Positions 1-9,724 of a stretch of 64,000 nucleotides of DNA are shown here, in pieces. The notes beneath the pieces are model-generated. The model had not been told where the DNA came from, did no database searches, and saw only the letters and a list, made by a program, of their open reading frames with translations. The position numbers were made by a program, and so were the translations under genes. Position 1 is the stretch's first letter; every line of letters starts with the position of its first letter. Source of the DNA: Candidatus Latescibacterota bacterium (lineage in GTDB: Bacteria; JAAXHH01); NCBI GenBank assembly GCA_022822725.1, contig JAJEAN010000007.1, positions 197,435 to 261,434 of the forward strand, read 5' to 3'.

Positions 1-104
1 TTGGTTTTTTTCTACTCCTGATGCTATGCCCGGACGGCCGATGCCGCACATTACGGCTGAGTGGCCGCGCGTCATGACAGGCCGACCTCCGGGTCAATAA
101 ACAT

Positions 105-132
105 AAAAAGGGCGAGTCATAAGACCCGCCCT
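105..132 (-). terminator. Intrinsic terminator or attenuator, leftward
   Basis: Positions 109-132 form a hairpin: GGGCG and GTC pair with GAC and CGCCC around an ATAA loop, with one A-C mismatch. On the minus strand it is followed at once by TTTTT (105-109). It sits only about 20-45 nt downstream of the predicted start of the leftward promoter, and no minus-strand gene lies between. It is either the end of a very short RNA or an attenuator for a gene beyond the left edge. Confidence 0.6.
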
Positions 133-156
133 CAAGACCTTTAGATCTTACAGTTC

Positions 157-186
157 ATTTTATGCAGTATGGACGCGGGGTGTCAA
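157..186 (-). promoter_or_regulatory. Leftward sigma70-type promoter
   Basis: On the minus strand a perfect TTGACA (complement of 181-186) lies 18 bp from TAAAAT (complement of 157-162). Transcription would start near position 150 and run leftward into the hairpin at 109-132. It is back to back with a plus-strand TTGACA at 202-207. Seen in sequence; activity is inferred. Confidence 0.55.
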
Positions 187-201
187 GGGAAAAGGCGGCC
201 G

Positions 202-230
202 TTGACATTCCTGTACTTTGTGCTACTAAT
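202..230 (+). promoter_or_regulatory. Candidate rightward promoter for the first gene
   Basis: TTGACA at 202-207 is followed after 17 bp by ACTAAT (225-230), a 4/6 match to the -10 consensus. It precedes the membrane-protein gene by about 50 bp and is divergent from the leftward promoter. Confidence 0.4.
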
Positions 231-282
231 GCGTATATATCCCTTTCATTTCGGACTTCGGTAAACGACCACATCTCGCGGT

Positions 283-2364
283 GTGACGGGCCACATGCAC
301 TCATCCACTGAAAGCCGGCAGCATGCGCGCGGGCGCCCTGGCGGCGAGACACGCCGGCGCCCCGGCGGCGAGACACGCGGGCACCCCGGCGGCGGGACGC
401 GGGGGCACTCCGGCGGCGGGACGCGGGGGCTGCCCGGTCCCCATCCTGTTTCGGCGGGACTGACGGTCCGGGCCGTCGCCCTCGGGATGGTGCTCTCCGT
501 GCTCGTCACGCTGTGGACGATCCATTCCGCCTACGTAATCCACGCTTCTTTCATTACCATCGCCCACCTGCCCATCGCCGCCCTTTGCCCCCTGGTGCTG
601 GTCGTGCTCGTGCTCAATCCCGCGCTCAAGATCATTGATCCGGTCCGGGCGCTGTCCCGGCAGGAAATCATCGTCATCTTCTTCCTGGTGTTTACCGCAT
701 CCGCCATTCCGGGCTGGGCCTTCAGCACCTACGCGCTTTCCGTCATCAGCGGCCCCCATTACTTCGCGTCGGCCGAGAACCGCTGGGTGGAACTGTTCTT
801 CGACTACCTGCCCGCATGGCTCGTGGTTTCCGACCGGGGCGGCGCCGTCACCTGGTTCTACGAGAGTCTTCCCCGCGGGCAGTCGGTGCCGTGGCAGTAC
901 TGGGTGATCCCCCTTTTCTGGTGGGGCGCTTTCTACGCGGCCATCTTCTTCGTCGGCGCGTCTCTCATGGTCATCCTCCGGAAACAGTGGATCGAACACG
1001 AGCGGTTGACCTTTCCCCTGGCCCAGGTACCCCTGATGCTCATCGAAGGCAGCGAAGAACGGGCGATCATGCCCCGGATCGCCCGCACGCGGTCCTTCTG
1101 GGTCGGATTCGGCGCCACACTGGCGGTGATGGCCTGGAACGCGGGTGGCTTTTTTACCTCCTGGCCCGCCGTCCCCCTGGGCAACCCCTCCACCGTAAAC
1201 CTGGAGCTGGGGGAAGCCTGGCCGCCGGTCATGATCCGTTTCAACTACCTGCTGATGGGCATCGCGTACTTCACGCGGACCGAGATCCTGTTCAGCGTCT
1301 GGTTTTTCTACCTGGTGCAGTTGATACAGCATGGCGTCATGGGTCGGACGGGGGTCTCGAACGCCCAGGGTGTGATGGATCTCCAGCATTTCGCGGGTTT
1401 CCTGGTATTTGTGCTGTTTACGGTGTGGATGGCGCGGCGGCACCTGTACAGGGTGTGGCGCAAGTGCCTTGGCGGCGCGAAGGACCTGGACGATTCGAGG
1501 GAGTTCTTTTCGTATCGAACCGCGGTGATCGGCCTCATCGTCGGCGTCGTCTTCATGGTCGGGTGGCTGCGGGCTTCCGGCATGTCGCTGTGGCTCGTCT
1601 GCCTGTTCCTCGGCTTTCTCATCGTGGTGTATCTCGGCATCACCCGGATTGTCGCGGAAACCGGGCTCGCCGGCCTGGACCTGCCCCACAACGACGTCAA
1701 CACGGCGACCGTGCGTCTCCTGGGGACGGAAAGCCTCGCGTCGCCGGACCTGACGGTGCTTTCGCTGGCCAACGCGTACGGCCGCAACTGGCGTACCCTG
1801 GGGATGTGCCCCATGGCCCACGCGGCCAAGGTGGGGGACCGGACGGGCGGGGTGGGCAAGGGCGTGTACCTGGCGATCGCGGCCACCCTGGCGCTGACCT
1901 TCATGACGTCGGTCGTGTATACACTCCACCTCGCGTACCGGGGCGGCGCCTTCGATTTTACCGAACCCGCCTTCGTGGCCGGCGCCCGGGGAGTCTGGGA
2001 CGGGCTGGAGATGTGGATCCGCAACACGCAGGTCCTCTCGCCCATGGAACGGGTTTCCTTCGGTGCCGGGACCCTGGCCGGTCTCCTTCTGGTCGTGGCC
2101 CACCACAGGTGGCCCTGGTGGCCGCTGCACCCGGTGGGATTCGCCGTCGCCAGGATCGGCGGCGTCCGCAAGAGCGTCGTGGGGATTCTGCTGGTCTGGC
2201 TCGCGAAGGTGATCATATTGAGGATGGGCGGCGAGTCGCTCTATCGGCGGGGCCAACCCTTCGTAATCGGCGTGATCGCGGCCTACGCGCTGGGCGTCCT
2301 GCTGTCCTACTTCGTGGATGTGATCTGGTTTCCCGGAAACGGCCATGCGATTCACGGCTGGTGA
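283..2364 (+). CDS. DUF6785-type polytopic membrane protein
   Basis: A large integral membrane protein (693 aa from the GTG at 283) with roughly a dozen hydrophobic segments starting near residue 65. The region around LSRQEIIVIFFLVF and a following cytoplasmic loop resemble the DUF6785/DUF6784 family of Planctomycetes, Latescibacteria and relatives, which has distant oligopeptide-transporter character. No substrate is known. The first 60 residues are low complexity, encoded by four 24-bp repeats, and precede the first membrane segment. An ATG at 295 is an alternative start and neither start has a clear ribosome site. The gene sits upstream of a beta-propeller hydrolase-like protein and a sugar isomerase, which hints at carbohydrate uptake. 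The family call rests on recalled sequence resemblance; the transport role is inference. Confidence 0.6.
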   Translation: MTGHMHSSTESRQHARGRPGGETRRRPGGETRGHPGGGTRGHSGGGTRGLPGPHPVSAGLTVRAVALGMVLSVLVTLWTIHSAYVIHASFITIAHLPIAALCPLVLVVLVLNPALKIIDPVRALSRQEIIVIFFLVFTASAIPGWAFSTYALSVISGPHYFASAENRWVELFFDYLPAWLVVSDRGGAVTWFYESLPRGQSVPWQYWVIPLFWWGAFYAAIFFVGASLMVILRKQWIEHERLTFPLAQVPLMLIEGSEERAIMPRIARTRSFWVGFGATLAVMAWNAGGFFTSWPAVPLGNPSTVNLELGEAWPPVMIRFNYLLMGIAYFTRTEILFSVWFFYLVQLIQHGVMGRTGVSNAQGVMDLQHFAGFLVFVLFTVWMARRHLYRVWRKCLGGAKDLDDSREFFSYRTAVIGLIVGVVFMVGWLRASGMSLWLVCLFLGFLIVVYLGITRIVAETGLAGLDLPHNDVNTATVRLLGTESLASPDLTVLSLANAYGRNWRTLGMCPMAHAAKVGDRTGGVGKGVYLAIAATLALTFMTSVVYTLHLAYRGGAFDFTEPAFVAGARGVWDGLEMWIRNTQVLSPMERVSFGAGTLAGLLLVVAHHRWPWWPLHPVGFAVARIGGVRKSVVGILLVWLAKVIILRMGGESLYRRGQPFVIGVIAAYALGVLLSYFVDVIWFPGNGHAIHGW
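340..435 (+). repeat. 24-bp tandem repeat x4 inside a coding N-terminus
   Basis: Four consecutive 24-bp units (340-363, 364-387, 388-411, 412-435) each begin GGCGGCG and encode GG(E/G)TR-x-x-x octapeptides. The units differ at a few positions, so the array is partly diverged. It lengthens the N-terminal tail of the membrane protein. Confidence 0.9.
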
Positions 2365-2479
2365 CGCCAGGGCGCGTTCCCGTTTCAGGCACGGATGGAA
2401 ACATGGACAGGTAACACAGCTGGTGACGCCAGGACGCGTTCCCGTTTCAGGCACGGATAGAAACATGGACAGGTAACAC
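2357..2479 (+). repeat. 62-bp tandem duplication spanning a stop codon
   Basis: Two near-identical copies with an offset of 62 bp (about 2357-2418 and 2419-2479). They differ by G-to-A changes at about two positions. The first copy contains the TGA stop (2362-2364) of the upstream membrane-protein gene. The duplication fills most of the gap before the next gene. Confidence 0.9.
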
Positions 2480-2523
2480 GGACGTAATCACGGATGGAAA
2501 CACAAACGGAAAGGCATAACCGG

Positions 2524-4059
2524 ATGGCCGATGAAGTCGCCACACCAAGGCCCTTCCTGGACTGGTACGGTATATGGCCCGGTCATACGGGCGCGGGCGC
2601 GGACGAACTGGGCGTGTCCCAGGATCCTCCAACGGGCGAACTGCGCCTGAGGGTGCAGCCGGCCGATATCACAGATCCCTTTATCCAGCCCGAAAGGGAT
2701 TGGGAGTCCTCCATGCTGATGCCGTTCTGCGTTATCCGGGAGGGAGATATCCTGCGGATGTGGTACAAGACGGCCGGCGAGGGCGGCATTTCCTGTATCG
2801 CCTATGCGGAAAGCGCCGACGGGTTCGACTGGAAGCGTCCCGCCCTCGGGCTGCAGGAATATGGAGGTAACCGGTCCAACAATCTGCTGCACCCGGCAAG
2901 CCATTTCGATTTCCACTCCATATTTGTCGATCCTTCGGCGCCGCCGCCGGAAAGGTACAAGGGCATCAGCACGGTTTCCGAAATCACCGTGGACGGCGTC
3001 CTCCGAGACGACGTGCACGAAGGGGACTTCTTTGACGACCTCGTCACGGGCATGGTGGACCAGGGCCGCGGAAACGAGGAGATCGCGGAGAGGCTCGAAC
3101 TGTGGCACCCGTACGTCACGGGCGCTGTTTCCGGCGACGGCCTCTCGTGGAAGGTGTGCGATGCCCCGCTGATGCATCTGGGCAAGGCGCATCTCGACAC
3201 CCAGAACATCGCCGCATACGACGCGGGAAAGCAGGAGTACGCGGTCTATCTACGCGGCCGGCAGGACGACCGGCGGGCGGTCATCAAGACGGGCGGTCCG
3301 GATTTCGGCGGCTGGCCGCCGCCCCGGTTCGTCTTCATGGCCGATACGCTCGATACGATCGACGACGACGTCTACGACAGCTGCTACTGCCGCTATCCCG
3401 GCACTGATCTGCACCTGATGTTTCCCTCGTTCTACCATCGCGGCAGCGCCTCGCTGGATATCCACCTGGCCACGAGCCGGGACGGCGACCTCTGGAGCCG
3501 CCCGGAACGCAGGCCGATCATCGGGCGGGACCAGGGGCCGCGGCGTTACATGGCCGTATATGCCAAACCCAACCTGGTTCCCCTGGACGACAGGAAATGG
3601 GGCCTGATGTACTGCGGCACACCGGTCAGTCACGACATCCGCCGCTTTCCCGGCTGCGACCGCGGCGCCATCATGGCTTCCTTCGAACACCGGTGGGCCA
3701 CCTGGGAACGGGATCGTCTCGTGGCGCTCGAGGCGCCGGGCGAGGCCCGGTTCACCTTGAACGCCACTGCGCAGATTGGCACGCCCTGCCTGGGACGGGA
3801 ACTCAGGCTCAACTACCGGACGGAACCCGGCGGATGGATCCGGGTGGGTCTGGCCCAGCCCCAGACGCCCTATGCCCTGGTGCGCCCGCAGCTGTCCCAT
3901 GACGGCTTCAGCCTCGACGAGGCCGACCCCCTCATCGGTGACGACCTTTCGGGCGTGGTTTCGTGGAATGGAAAGCGCGACCTGTCCGCCTTCCGCGGAA
4001 GACCTGTTTCGGTGGCCATCCATATGAACCGGGCGAAATTGTACTCCGTGTCGCTCTGA
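2524..4059 (+). CDS. Beta-propeller glycosidase-like protein
   Basis: A soluble protein of about 511 aa with no signal peptide. Its repeated blocks of aromatic/Gly/Asp-rich strands (for example GDILRMWYK near residue 80, ATSRDGDLWSRP near 320, WGLMYCG near 360) are typical of five-bladed propeller proteins related to glycosyl hydrolase families 32/43/68. No catalytic triad can be assigned with confidence, so it may be a hydrolase or a binding protein. The start at 2524 is chosen because GGAAAGG lies 9 nt upstream; an in-frame ATG at 2494 is possible but has no ribosome site. It is followed after 32 nt by a sugar isomerase/epimerase gene, probably in the same transcript. Confidence 0.55.
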   Translation: MADEVATPRPFLDWYGIWPGHTGAGADELGVSQDPPTGELRLRVQPADITDPFIQPERDWESSMLMPFCVIREGDILRMWYKTAGEGGISCIAYAESADGFDWKRPALGLQEYGGNRSNNLLHPASHFDFHSIFVDPSAPPPERYKGISTVSEITVDGVLRDDVHEGDFFDDLVTGMVDQGRGNEEIAERLELWHPYVTGAVSGDGLSWKVCDAPLMHLGKAHLDTQNIAAYDAGKQEYAVYLRGRQDDRRAVIKTGGPDFGGWPPPRFVFMADTLDTIDDDVYDSCYCRYPGTDLHLMFPSFYHRGSASLDIHLATSRDGDLWSRPERRPIIGRDQGPRRYMAVYAKPNLVPLDDRKWGLMYCGTPVSHDIRRFPGCDRGAIMASFEHRWATWERDRLVALEAPGEARFTLNATAQIGTPCLGRELRLNYRTEPGGWIRVGLAQPQTPYALVRPQLSHDGFSLDEADPLIGDDLSGVVSWNGKRDLSAFRGRPVSVAIHMNRAKLYSVSL

Positions 4060-4091
4060 TTCATGGCGGCGCCAGATAAGGAGCGTTATTC

Positions 4092-4898
4092 ATGTATTCA
4101 TGCATCAACGGCGCGACGACCATGCCCTATACGCTCGAACAGGACCTGGAAGCCGCGGCGAAGGCGGGGTTCGACGCCGTGGAGATCTGGTCCAGGAAGC
4201 TCGATGCCTACCTTAAAACCCGCGATGCCGGAGCGTTGAAGGCGCTGCTGGATTCCCACGGACTGCGCGCGGCGTCGCTCTGTCCCTACGGGCTGGTGGG
4301 GTTCTCCGACAACCGGGAACAGCTGCGGGCCATCGAACGCGCGGCAGCGGTGGCCGCGGGGATCGACTGCCCCGTCCTTCTAGTCTGCGCCGACGCACCG
4401 CCGGCCGGCATGGACCGGGACGAAGCCTTTGATGTCATGGCCGCCACGGCCCGCGACTATGCCGTGCGGGCCGCCGGCCACGGCGTGAAGATCGCCATCG
4501 AGCCCCTCGGGCGGCATCCCTTCATTCCGGGACCCCGGGAGGCCCTGGAAGTGATCGAACGGGCCGGACACGACAGCCTGGGGCTGATGATGGATTTCTT
4601 CCACTACTACAAGTCGGGCGTTCCCCTCGAGGACATACGGGCTATCCCCACCGAATTGCTGCTGATCGTCCATGTGGACGACTGCGAGGACCTGCCGCCC
4701 GCCGACCTGACCGACGGGCACCGTCTATACATGGGCGAGGGCGTGCTTCCCCTGAAGGACATGATGGGCATACTTCGCGAGAAGGGCTATTCGGGCGCCC
4801 TGTCCGTCGAGATCTTCCGGGAGGAATACTGGGAGAAGGACCCGGTGGAAATATCCGTCGCGGCGAAGGCGGCCTACGACCGCATGGTGGAGGGTTGA
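4092..4898 (+). CDS. Sugar phosphate isomerase/epimerase (xylose isomerase-like TIM barrel)
   Basis: 268 aa, the usual length for this family. The four metal ligands expected in the AP-endonuclease-2/xylose-isomerase-like barrel are visible: E137 (IAIEPL), D168 (MMDFFH), H194 (IVHVDD) and E240 (LSVEIF). Such enzymes isomerise or epimerise keto-sugars, inosose or hydroxypyruvate-type compounds; the substrate cannot be read from the sequence. A good AAGGAG lies 8 nt before the ATG at 4092. It is the last gene of the plus-strand carbohydrate cluster and runs convergent with gcvPB, only 18 nt away, with no obvious terminator in between. Confidence 0.8.
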   Translation: MYSCINGATTMPYTLEQDLEAAAKAGFDAVEIWSRKLDAYLKTRDAGALKALLDSHGLRAASLCPYGLVGFSDNREQLRAIERAAAVAAGIDCPVLLVCADAPPAGMDRDEAFDVMAATARDYAVRAAGHGVKIAIEPLGRHPFIPGPREALEVIERAGHDSLGLMMDFFHYYKSGVPLEDIRAIPTELLLIVHVDDCEDLPPADLTDGHRLYMGEGVLPLKDMMGILREKGYSGALSVEIFREEYWEKDPVEISVAAKAAYDRMVEG

Positions 4899-4916
4899 TG
4901 CCGATCCCGAAAACCG

Positions 4917-6419
4917 CTACTCCGCCAGCGACTTCTCGTACCGCAGGTTCAGGGTCTTCGGATGGGCGGCGCGCGCCTCGTCGAGACGGCCCACCGGCGT
5001 GGTGTGCGGAGCGTTCCGGACCAGTTCAGGGTCGTTTTCCACTTCCTCGGCGATGGCCGTCATGGCGTCGATGAACCGGTCGATGGACTCCTTGCTCTCG
5101 GTTTCGGTGGGTTCGACCATGGCCGCCTCGGGCACGATGAGCGGGAAGTAGATCGTCGGTGCGTAGAAACCGTAGTCGAGCAGGCGCTTGGCGATGTCCA
5201 GCATCCTGACGCCGTGCGCGCGGAACCGGGTGCCGGAGGCCACGAACTCGTGCTGGCAGGGCACTTCGGCGGGGATGGGGGTCTCCTTCTGCGTGCCGTG
5301 GACGAGGACGGTGCGGGGATAGTGTTTCTCCAGGCGGCGCATGATGTAGTTGGCGTTCAGGATGGCGTTCTCGCTCACCTGGCGCAGGCCGTCGGGACCG
5401 TTGGCCCGGATATAGGCGTAGGCCCGGACCATCATGCCGAAGCTGCCGCCGAAGCCGCGTACGCGGCCGATGGAATCCGGCCGGTCGTAGTCGAACCGGT
5501 ACGCGTCGCCGTCCTTTACCGGCACGGGCGTCGGCAGGAAACGGACCAGGTCGCTCCGCACGCCCACGGGGCCCGCCCCGGGACCGCCGCCTCCGTGGGG
5601 CGTGGAAAAGGTCTTGTGCAGGTTGAAGTGGACGACGTCGAACCCCATGTCGCCGGGCCGGGTAATGCCCAGCACCGCGTTGAGGTTCGCCCCGTCCATG
5701 TAGAGCAGCGCCCCGGCGTCGTGGACGATGTCCGCGATGGTGCGTATCTCCGATTCGAACAGGCCCAGCGTATTGGGATTGGTGAGCATGAAGGCGGCCG
5801 TTTCCTCGTCGATCAGCTCCGCCAGCCGGCCGGTGTCCACGAGCCCGTGGGCATTGGTCGGGATCTGGACCGTTTCGTAGCCCACCAGGGTGACGCTGGC
5901 CGGGTTGGTGCCATGGGCGGAATCGGGGATGATGACCTTGCGCCGGGCATGTCCGCGCGCCTCGTGATAGGCCCGCATGACCATCAGGCCGGTCAGCTCG
6001 CCGTGGGCCCCGGCGGCAGGCTGCAGCGTAACCCCTTCCAGTCCGGCGATTTCCGCGAGATCCCGCGAGAGTTCGTACATCAGTTGAAGACCGCCCTGGC
6101 AGGTCTCGTCCTGCTGCATGGGGTGCAGGCGCGCGAATCCCGGCAGGGCCGCCATGTCCTCGTTGACCTTGGGGTTGTGCTTGATGGTGCACGAACCCAG
6201 GGGGTACATGGCCCGGTCCGGATGGTAGTTCAGGGTGGACAGCCGGGTGTAGTGGCGGACGACGTCGACCTCGCTGACTTCGGGCAGCCCGGGCGGCGTG
6301 CCGCGGAGGTCCGCATCGGGCAGGTACGACGAAACCGGTCTGACGGGCACGTCCGGTGTGGGCAGCGAAACGCCTCTTCGCCCGGGTGAACTCAGTTCAA
6401 ATATAAGCGGTTCCGACAA
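4917..6419 (-). CDS. gcvPB: Glycine dehydrogenase (decarboxylating) subunit 2, P-protein beta chain
   Basis: The C-terminal half of the two-gene type glycine decarboxylase. The P-protein removes CO2 from glycine and passes the aminomethyl group to the lipoyl arm of GcvH. The protein is 500 aa, normal for GcvPB. The PLP lysine is K269 in [19 protein letters not shown], preceded by the conserved MDGANLNA. It is last in the run gcvH-gcvPA-gcvPB, with a 73-nt gap after gcvPA. The aminomethyltransferase gcvT, often the neighbour, is not in this window. Confidence 0.96.
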   Translation of the reverse strand: MSEPLIFELSSPGRRGVSLPTPDVPVRPVSSYLPDADLRGTPPGLPEVSEVDVVRHYTRLSTLNYHPDRAMYPLGSCTIKHNPKVNEDMAALPGFARLHPMQQDETCQGGLQLMYELSRDLAEIAGLEGVTLQPAAGAHGELTGLMVMRAYHEARGHARRKVIIPDSAHGTNPASVTLVGYETVQIPTNAHGLVDTGRLAELIDEETAAFMLTNPNTLGLFESEIRTIADIVHDAGALLYMDGANLNAVLGITRPGDMGFDVVHFNLHKTFSTPHGGGGPGAGPVGVRSDLVRFLPTPVPVKDGDAYRFDYDRPDSIGRVRGFGGSFGMMVRAYAYIRANGPDGLRQVSENAILNANYIMRRLEKHYPRTVLVHGTQKETPIPAEVPCQHEFVASGTRFRAHGVRMLDIAKRLLDYGFYAPTIYFPLIVPEAAMVEPTETESKESIDRFIDAMTAIAEEVENDPELVRNAPHTTPVGRLDEARAAHPKTLNLRYEKSLAE

Positions 6420-6492
6420 TGTATATCCTCTCCCGATGCGTCTGCTTCTGCTGGCGGCTCCGCGCCCACAGATGCCCGGTCCAATCCACCGT

Positions 6493-7836
6493 TCAACTGA
6501 ATTTCCCCAGAGCCTCGACCAGCCGGTCGATCTGTGCGCGCGTCCGCCGCTCCGTCACCGCGATCAACAGGCCGTTTTCGATTTCCAGTGAAGGGAAGCG
6601 TCTCAGGTCGATACCGGTAAGCAACCCATCATCCGCAAGCCGGGTCACGATTTCGCCGGGGGCGGCCGGCGTCCTTACCACGAATTCCTTGAAGAACGGT
6701 CGGTCGAAGGCGAGTTCAAAGCCCGGCAGGTCCGCGATGCGCTCCGCCGCGTAGTGGCTCTTGTGCAGGCACAGTTCCGCGACCTGCTTCAACCCCTCTT
6801 TCCCGATCAACGACAGATAGATGGTCGCCATCAGGGCGTTGAGCTGCTGGCTGGTGCAGATGTTCGACGTCGCCTTGTCCCGGCGGATATGCTGTTCGCG
6901 GGCCTGCAGCGTCAGTACGAATCCCCGGCGGTTCTCCTGGTCGACGGTCTGTCCCGCGATGCGGCCGGGCATGCGCCGGACGAAGCGGTCCCGCGCCGCG
7001 AAGAAACCCAGGGCCGGTCCGCCGTAGCTCACCTGGTTGCCCATGGATTGCCCCTCCCCCACGGCGATGTCCGCGCCGTAAGCGCCCGGAGACTCGATGA
7101 CCCCGAGGGAAATCGGATCCACGGCCATGACCAGGAGGGCGCCCGCGCCGTGCACGACCCGTTCCAGGTCTCTCATGGATTCCAGGCATCCGAAGAAATT
7201 GGGATGCTGGACGATGACGCAGGCCGTGTCGTCGTCCAGGGCCGACTCCAGCAGATCAGGATCCAGCGTGCCGTTCGGGCAGGGGAGCGTCTCCACGCTG
7301 ATGCCCGGCCCATGGGCGTAGGTGCGGACCGTCTCGATGTAATGGGGGTGGACGCTACCCGCGAGGATCACGCGGTCGCGCCGCGTGGCCGACCGGGCCA
7401 GCATGGCCGCTTCCGCCGTCGCCGAGGCGCCGTCGTACATGGAGGCGTTGGCCACGTCCAGGCCCGTCAGTTCGCAAATCATCGTCTGGAATTCGTAGAT
7501 GCCCTGCAGCGTGCCCTGGCTCACTTCCGGCTGGTAGGGCGTGTAGGAAGTCAGGAATTCCGAACGGCCGGCCAGGTGGCCGATGGCGCTGGGAACGAAG
7601 TGGTCGTACATGCCGCCGCCCACGAAGGACGCCATCCGGTCGGCCGAACCGTTGCGGGCGGCCATCTCGCCCATCGTGTCGTGGAGTTCGAGCTCCGACA
7701 GGGCGGGTGGGAGGTCCAGGGCGCCGTCGAGCCGGACGCCGGTCGGGATGACGGTCAGCAGTTCTTCGACCGACCCGATGCCGATGGCTTCCATCATGGC
7801 CTGGCGGTCGGCGTCGGTATTGGGAATGTACGTCAT
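6493..7836 (-). CDS. gcvPA: Glycine dehydrogenase (decarboxylating) subunit 1, P-protein alpha chain
   Basis: The N-terminal half of the split P-protein, partner of GcvPB. It is 447 aa from the ATG at 7836 ([12 protein letters not shown]), which matches family length and N-terminus. The reading frame stays open to 8022, but that extension is Arg/Pro-rich and overlaps the gcvH end, so I reject it. Typical blocks are [27 protein letters not shown] and [14 protein letters not shown]. It sits between gcvH and gcvPB in one probable transcript. Confidence 0.95.
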   Translation of the reverse strand: MTYIPNTDADRQAMMEAIGIGSVEELLTVIPTGVRLDGALDLPPALSELELHDTMGEMAARNGSADRMASFVGGGMYDHFVPSAIGHLAGRSEFLTSYTPYQPEVSQGTLQGIYEFQTMICELTGLDVANASMYDGASATAEAAMLARSATRRDRVILAGSVHPHYIETVRTYAHGPGISVETLPCPNGTLDPDLLESALDDDTACVIVQHPNFFGCLESMRDLERVVHGAGALLVMAVDPISLGVIESPGAYGADIAVGEGQSMGNQVSYGGPALGFFAARDRFVRRMPGRIAGQTVDQENRRGFVLTLQAREQHIRRDKATSNICTSQQLNALMATIYLSLIGKEGLKQVAELCLHKSHYAAERIADLPGFELAFDRPFFKEFVVRTPAAPGEIVTRLADDGLLTGIDLRRFPSLEIENGLLIAVTERRTRAQIDRLVEALGKFS

Positions 7837-7934
7837 GGATGCTCCGCAGGAGCCGGCCTCTGAAGGCGCCGACGAAGGAACGGTGGACTTCGGCGGTCTT
7901 CGGGCCGGTAACGTACGGCTCGGTCGTGGCCGCC

Positions 7935-8315
7935 TCAGGCGCCGACGAAGGATCGATAGTCCGCGGCGGTCATCAGGCTGGTGAAGGCGCCCGCGTCGTC
8001 CACTTTCAGCCGGATCATCCAACCGTCGCCGTACGGATCCTGGTTGACCGCCTCGGGGTTGTCTTCCAGGTCGTCGTTGACCTCGGTCACGGTCCCGCCC
8101 ATCGGACTGTAGAGGTCCGACACGGTCTTCACGGCTTCCACCGCCCCGAAGACACCCATTTCGGCTACGGGGTCGCCTTCCGAAGGCAGCTCCACGAAGA
8201 CGATGTCACCGAGTTCGGACTGCGCGAAGTCCGTGATGCCGACGGTGGCGATGTCACCCTCCAGGCGCACCCACTCGTGTTCGGCCGAATAGCGAAGATC
8301 CGAGGGCGTGTTCAT
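7935..8315 (-). CDS. gcvH: Glycine cleavage system H protein
   Basis: A 126-aa lipoyl carrier that shuttles the aminomethyl group between the P, T and L proteins. The lipoylated lysine is K63 in GAVEAVKTVSDLYSP, in the family-standard position, and RYSAEHEWVRL opens the domain. The start at 8315 (MNTPSDLRYS) is preferred over an upstream in-frame ATG at 8360 because family members begin just before this motif. It lies 56 nt after accC and 98 nt before gcvPA. Confidence 0.95.
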   Translation of the reverse strand: MNTPSDLRYSAEHEWVRLEGDIATVGITDFAQSELGDIVFVELPSEGDPVAEMGVFGAVEAVKTVSDLYSPMGGTVTEVNDDLEDNPEAVNQDPYGDGWMIRLKVDDAGAFTSLMTAADYRSFVGA

Positions 8316-8371
8316 GCGGTCCTTTCTCCGGCGCCAGGGTCCGCTGCGGGCCGCCGCCACCGGTCAATGCG

Positions 8372-9718
8372 TCAACTCAGGGAACTTAAGGATTCAACGA
8401 AGTCCGTATCCGCCTGCCCGGAACGGAAGGTCGGGTGCTTCAACATGAACCGGTGGAACGGTATCGTCGTGCTGATGCCTTCGACGACGAACTCCTCCAG
8501 GGCCCGTTCGGTCCGCGTCAGCGCCTCCTCCCGGTCTCTTCCCCAGACGATGAGCTTCGCCAGCATGGAGTCGTAGAAGGGCGTGACGACGTACTGCGCG
8601 TACACGTGGCTGTCTACACGGACCCCGTATCCGCCCGGCGTATGAAAACTCGTGATCTCGCCCGTGGAGGGCATGAAGTTCCGGTCCGGGTCCTCGGCGT
8701 TGATCCGGCATTCGATGGCGTGTCCCCGCATCTGCACGTCTTCCTGCGCGAAACCCAGGGGACTTCCCGCGGCGACGCGGATCTGTTCCTTCACGAGGTC
8801 CTGCGAAACAACCATTTCCGTCACGGGGTGTTCCACCTGGATGCGCGTGTTCATCTCCATGAAATAGAACTGGCGGTCCTCGGTCACGAGGAACTCGACG
8901 GTGCCCGCGTTTTCGTAGTCGATCGCCCGCGCCGCGCGCAGGGCGGCCCCTCCCAGTTGAGCACGGAGTTCGTCGTCGACGAAAGGGGACGGCGACTCTT
9001 CGATGAGCTTCTGCCGGCGCCGCTGGATCGAACAGTCCCGCTCGCCGAGGTGGACGACCTGGCCGTGCCGGTCGCCCAGGACCTGCACCTCGATATGCCG
9101 GGCCTTTTCAATATATCTTTCCAGGTAGAGCGCGGGGTTGTTGAAGGCGTTCTGGGCCTCGCGGGAAGCCAGGCGGAAGGCTTCGCGCAACCCGTCTGCG
9201 TCGCGGACGATGCGGATACCCCGCCCGCCTCCTCCGGCGGAGGCCTTTATCACCAGGGGAAACCCGATCTCGTGGGAAACCTCGACCGCGGCGTCCTCGT
9301 CGTCGACGACGTCTTCCGTGCCCGGTATGGTGGGTACGTCGGACGCCGCTACCGTCTTGCGCGCTTCGGCCTTGTCGCCCATCAGGCGGATGGCCCTGGA
9401 CGGCGGTCCGATGAAGGCGATGTCGCAGGATTCGCAGACTTCGGCGAAGTGGGGGTTTTCGGACAGGAACCCGTATCCGGGATGCACGGCGTCGGCGTTC
9501 ATGATTTCAGCCGCGCTGATGATGTGGGGGATGTTCAGGTAGCTGTCGTTGGGCGAGTTGCTGCCGATGCAGACCGCCTCGTCGGCGAAGCGGACGTGGA
9601 GGGAGTCACGGTCCGTCTCGGAGTGGACGGCCAGCGTCGCGATATTCAACTCTTTGCACGAGCGGATGACGCGCAGGGCGATCTCGCCGCGGTTGGCGAT
9701 GAGGATCTTCTGAAACAT
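8372..9718 (-). CDS. accC: Acetyl-CoA carboxylase biotin carboxylase subunit
   Basis: 448 aa, the standard AccC size. It carboxylates the biotin on AccB using ATP and bicarbonate, the first half-reaction of malonyl-CoA synthesis. Clear landmarks are [15 protein letters not shown] at the N-terminus, the glycine-rich ATP-grasp loop [12 protein letters not shown], the catalytic [16 protein letters not shown] stretch and [13 protein letters not shown]. It begins 6 nt after accB ends, in the usual accB-accC order. The carboxyltransferase genes accA and accD are not in the window. Confidence 0.97.
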   Translation of the reverse strand: MFQKILIANRGEIALRVIRSCKELNIATLAVHSETDRDSLHVRFADEAVCIGSNSPNDSYLNIPHIISAAEIMNADAVHPGYGFLSENPHFAEVCESCDIAFIGPPSRAIRLMGDKAEARKTVAASDVPTIPGTEDVVDDEDAAVEVSHEIGFPLVIKASAGGGGRGIRIVRDADGLREAFRLASREAQNAFNNPALYLERYIEKARHIEVQVLGDRHGQVVHLGERDCSIQRRRQKLIEESPSPFVDDELRAQLGGAALRAARAIDYENAGTVEFLVTEDRQFYFMEMNTRIQVEHPVTEMVVSQDLVKEQIRVAAGSPLGFAQEDVQMRGHAIECRINAEDPDRNFMPSTGEITSFHTPGGYGVRVDSHVYAQYVVTPFYDSMLAKLIVWGRDREEALTRTERALEEFVVEGISTTIPFHRFMLKHPTFRSGQADTDFVESLSSLS

Positions 9719-9724
9719 CGCTGC

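Noticed and set aside
330-435. Possible CRISPR array in the 24-bp repeats
   Set aside because: The units are contiguous with no spacers and read in frame as octapeptides; no cas genes are nearby.
816-2414. Plus-strand 532-codon frame overlapping the same gene
   Set aside because: Arg/Gly/Pro-rich out-of-frame shadow without recognisable motifs.
301-2466. Long minus-strand open frame (721 codons) opposite the first membrane protein
   Set aside because: Its product is His/Gly/Asp/Arg-rich with no fold, typical of an antisense shadow in GC-rich DNA; the plus-strand protein has clear membrane helices and family motifs.
4962-6389. Long plus-strand frame opposite gcvPB
   Set aside because: Mirror of the gcvPB codons; gcvPB has its full set of conserved motifs including the PLP lysine.
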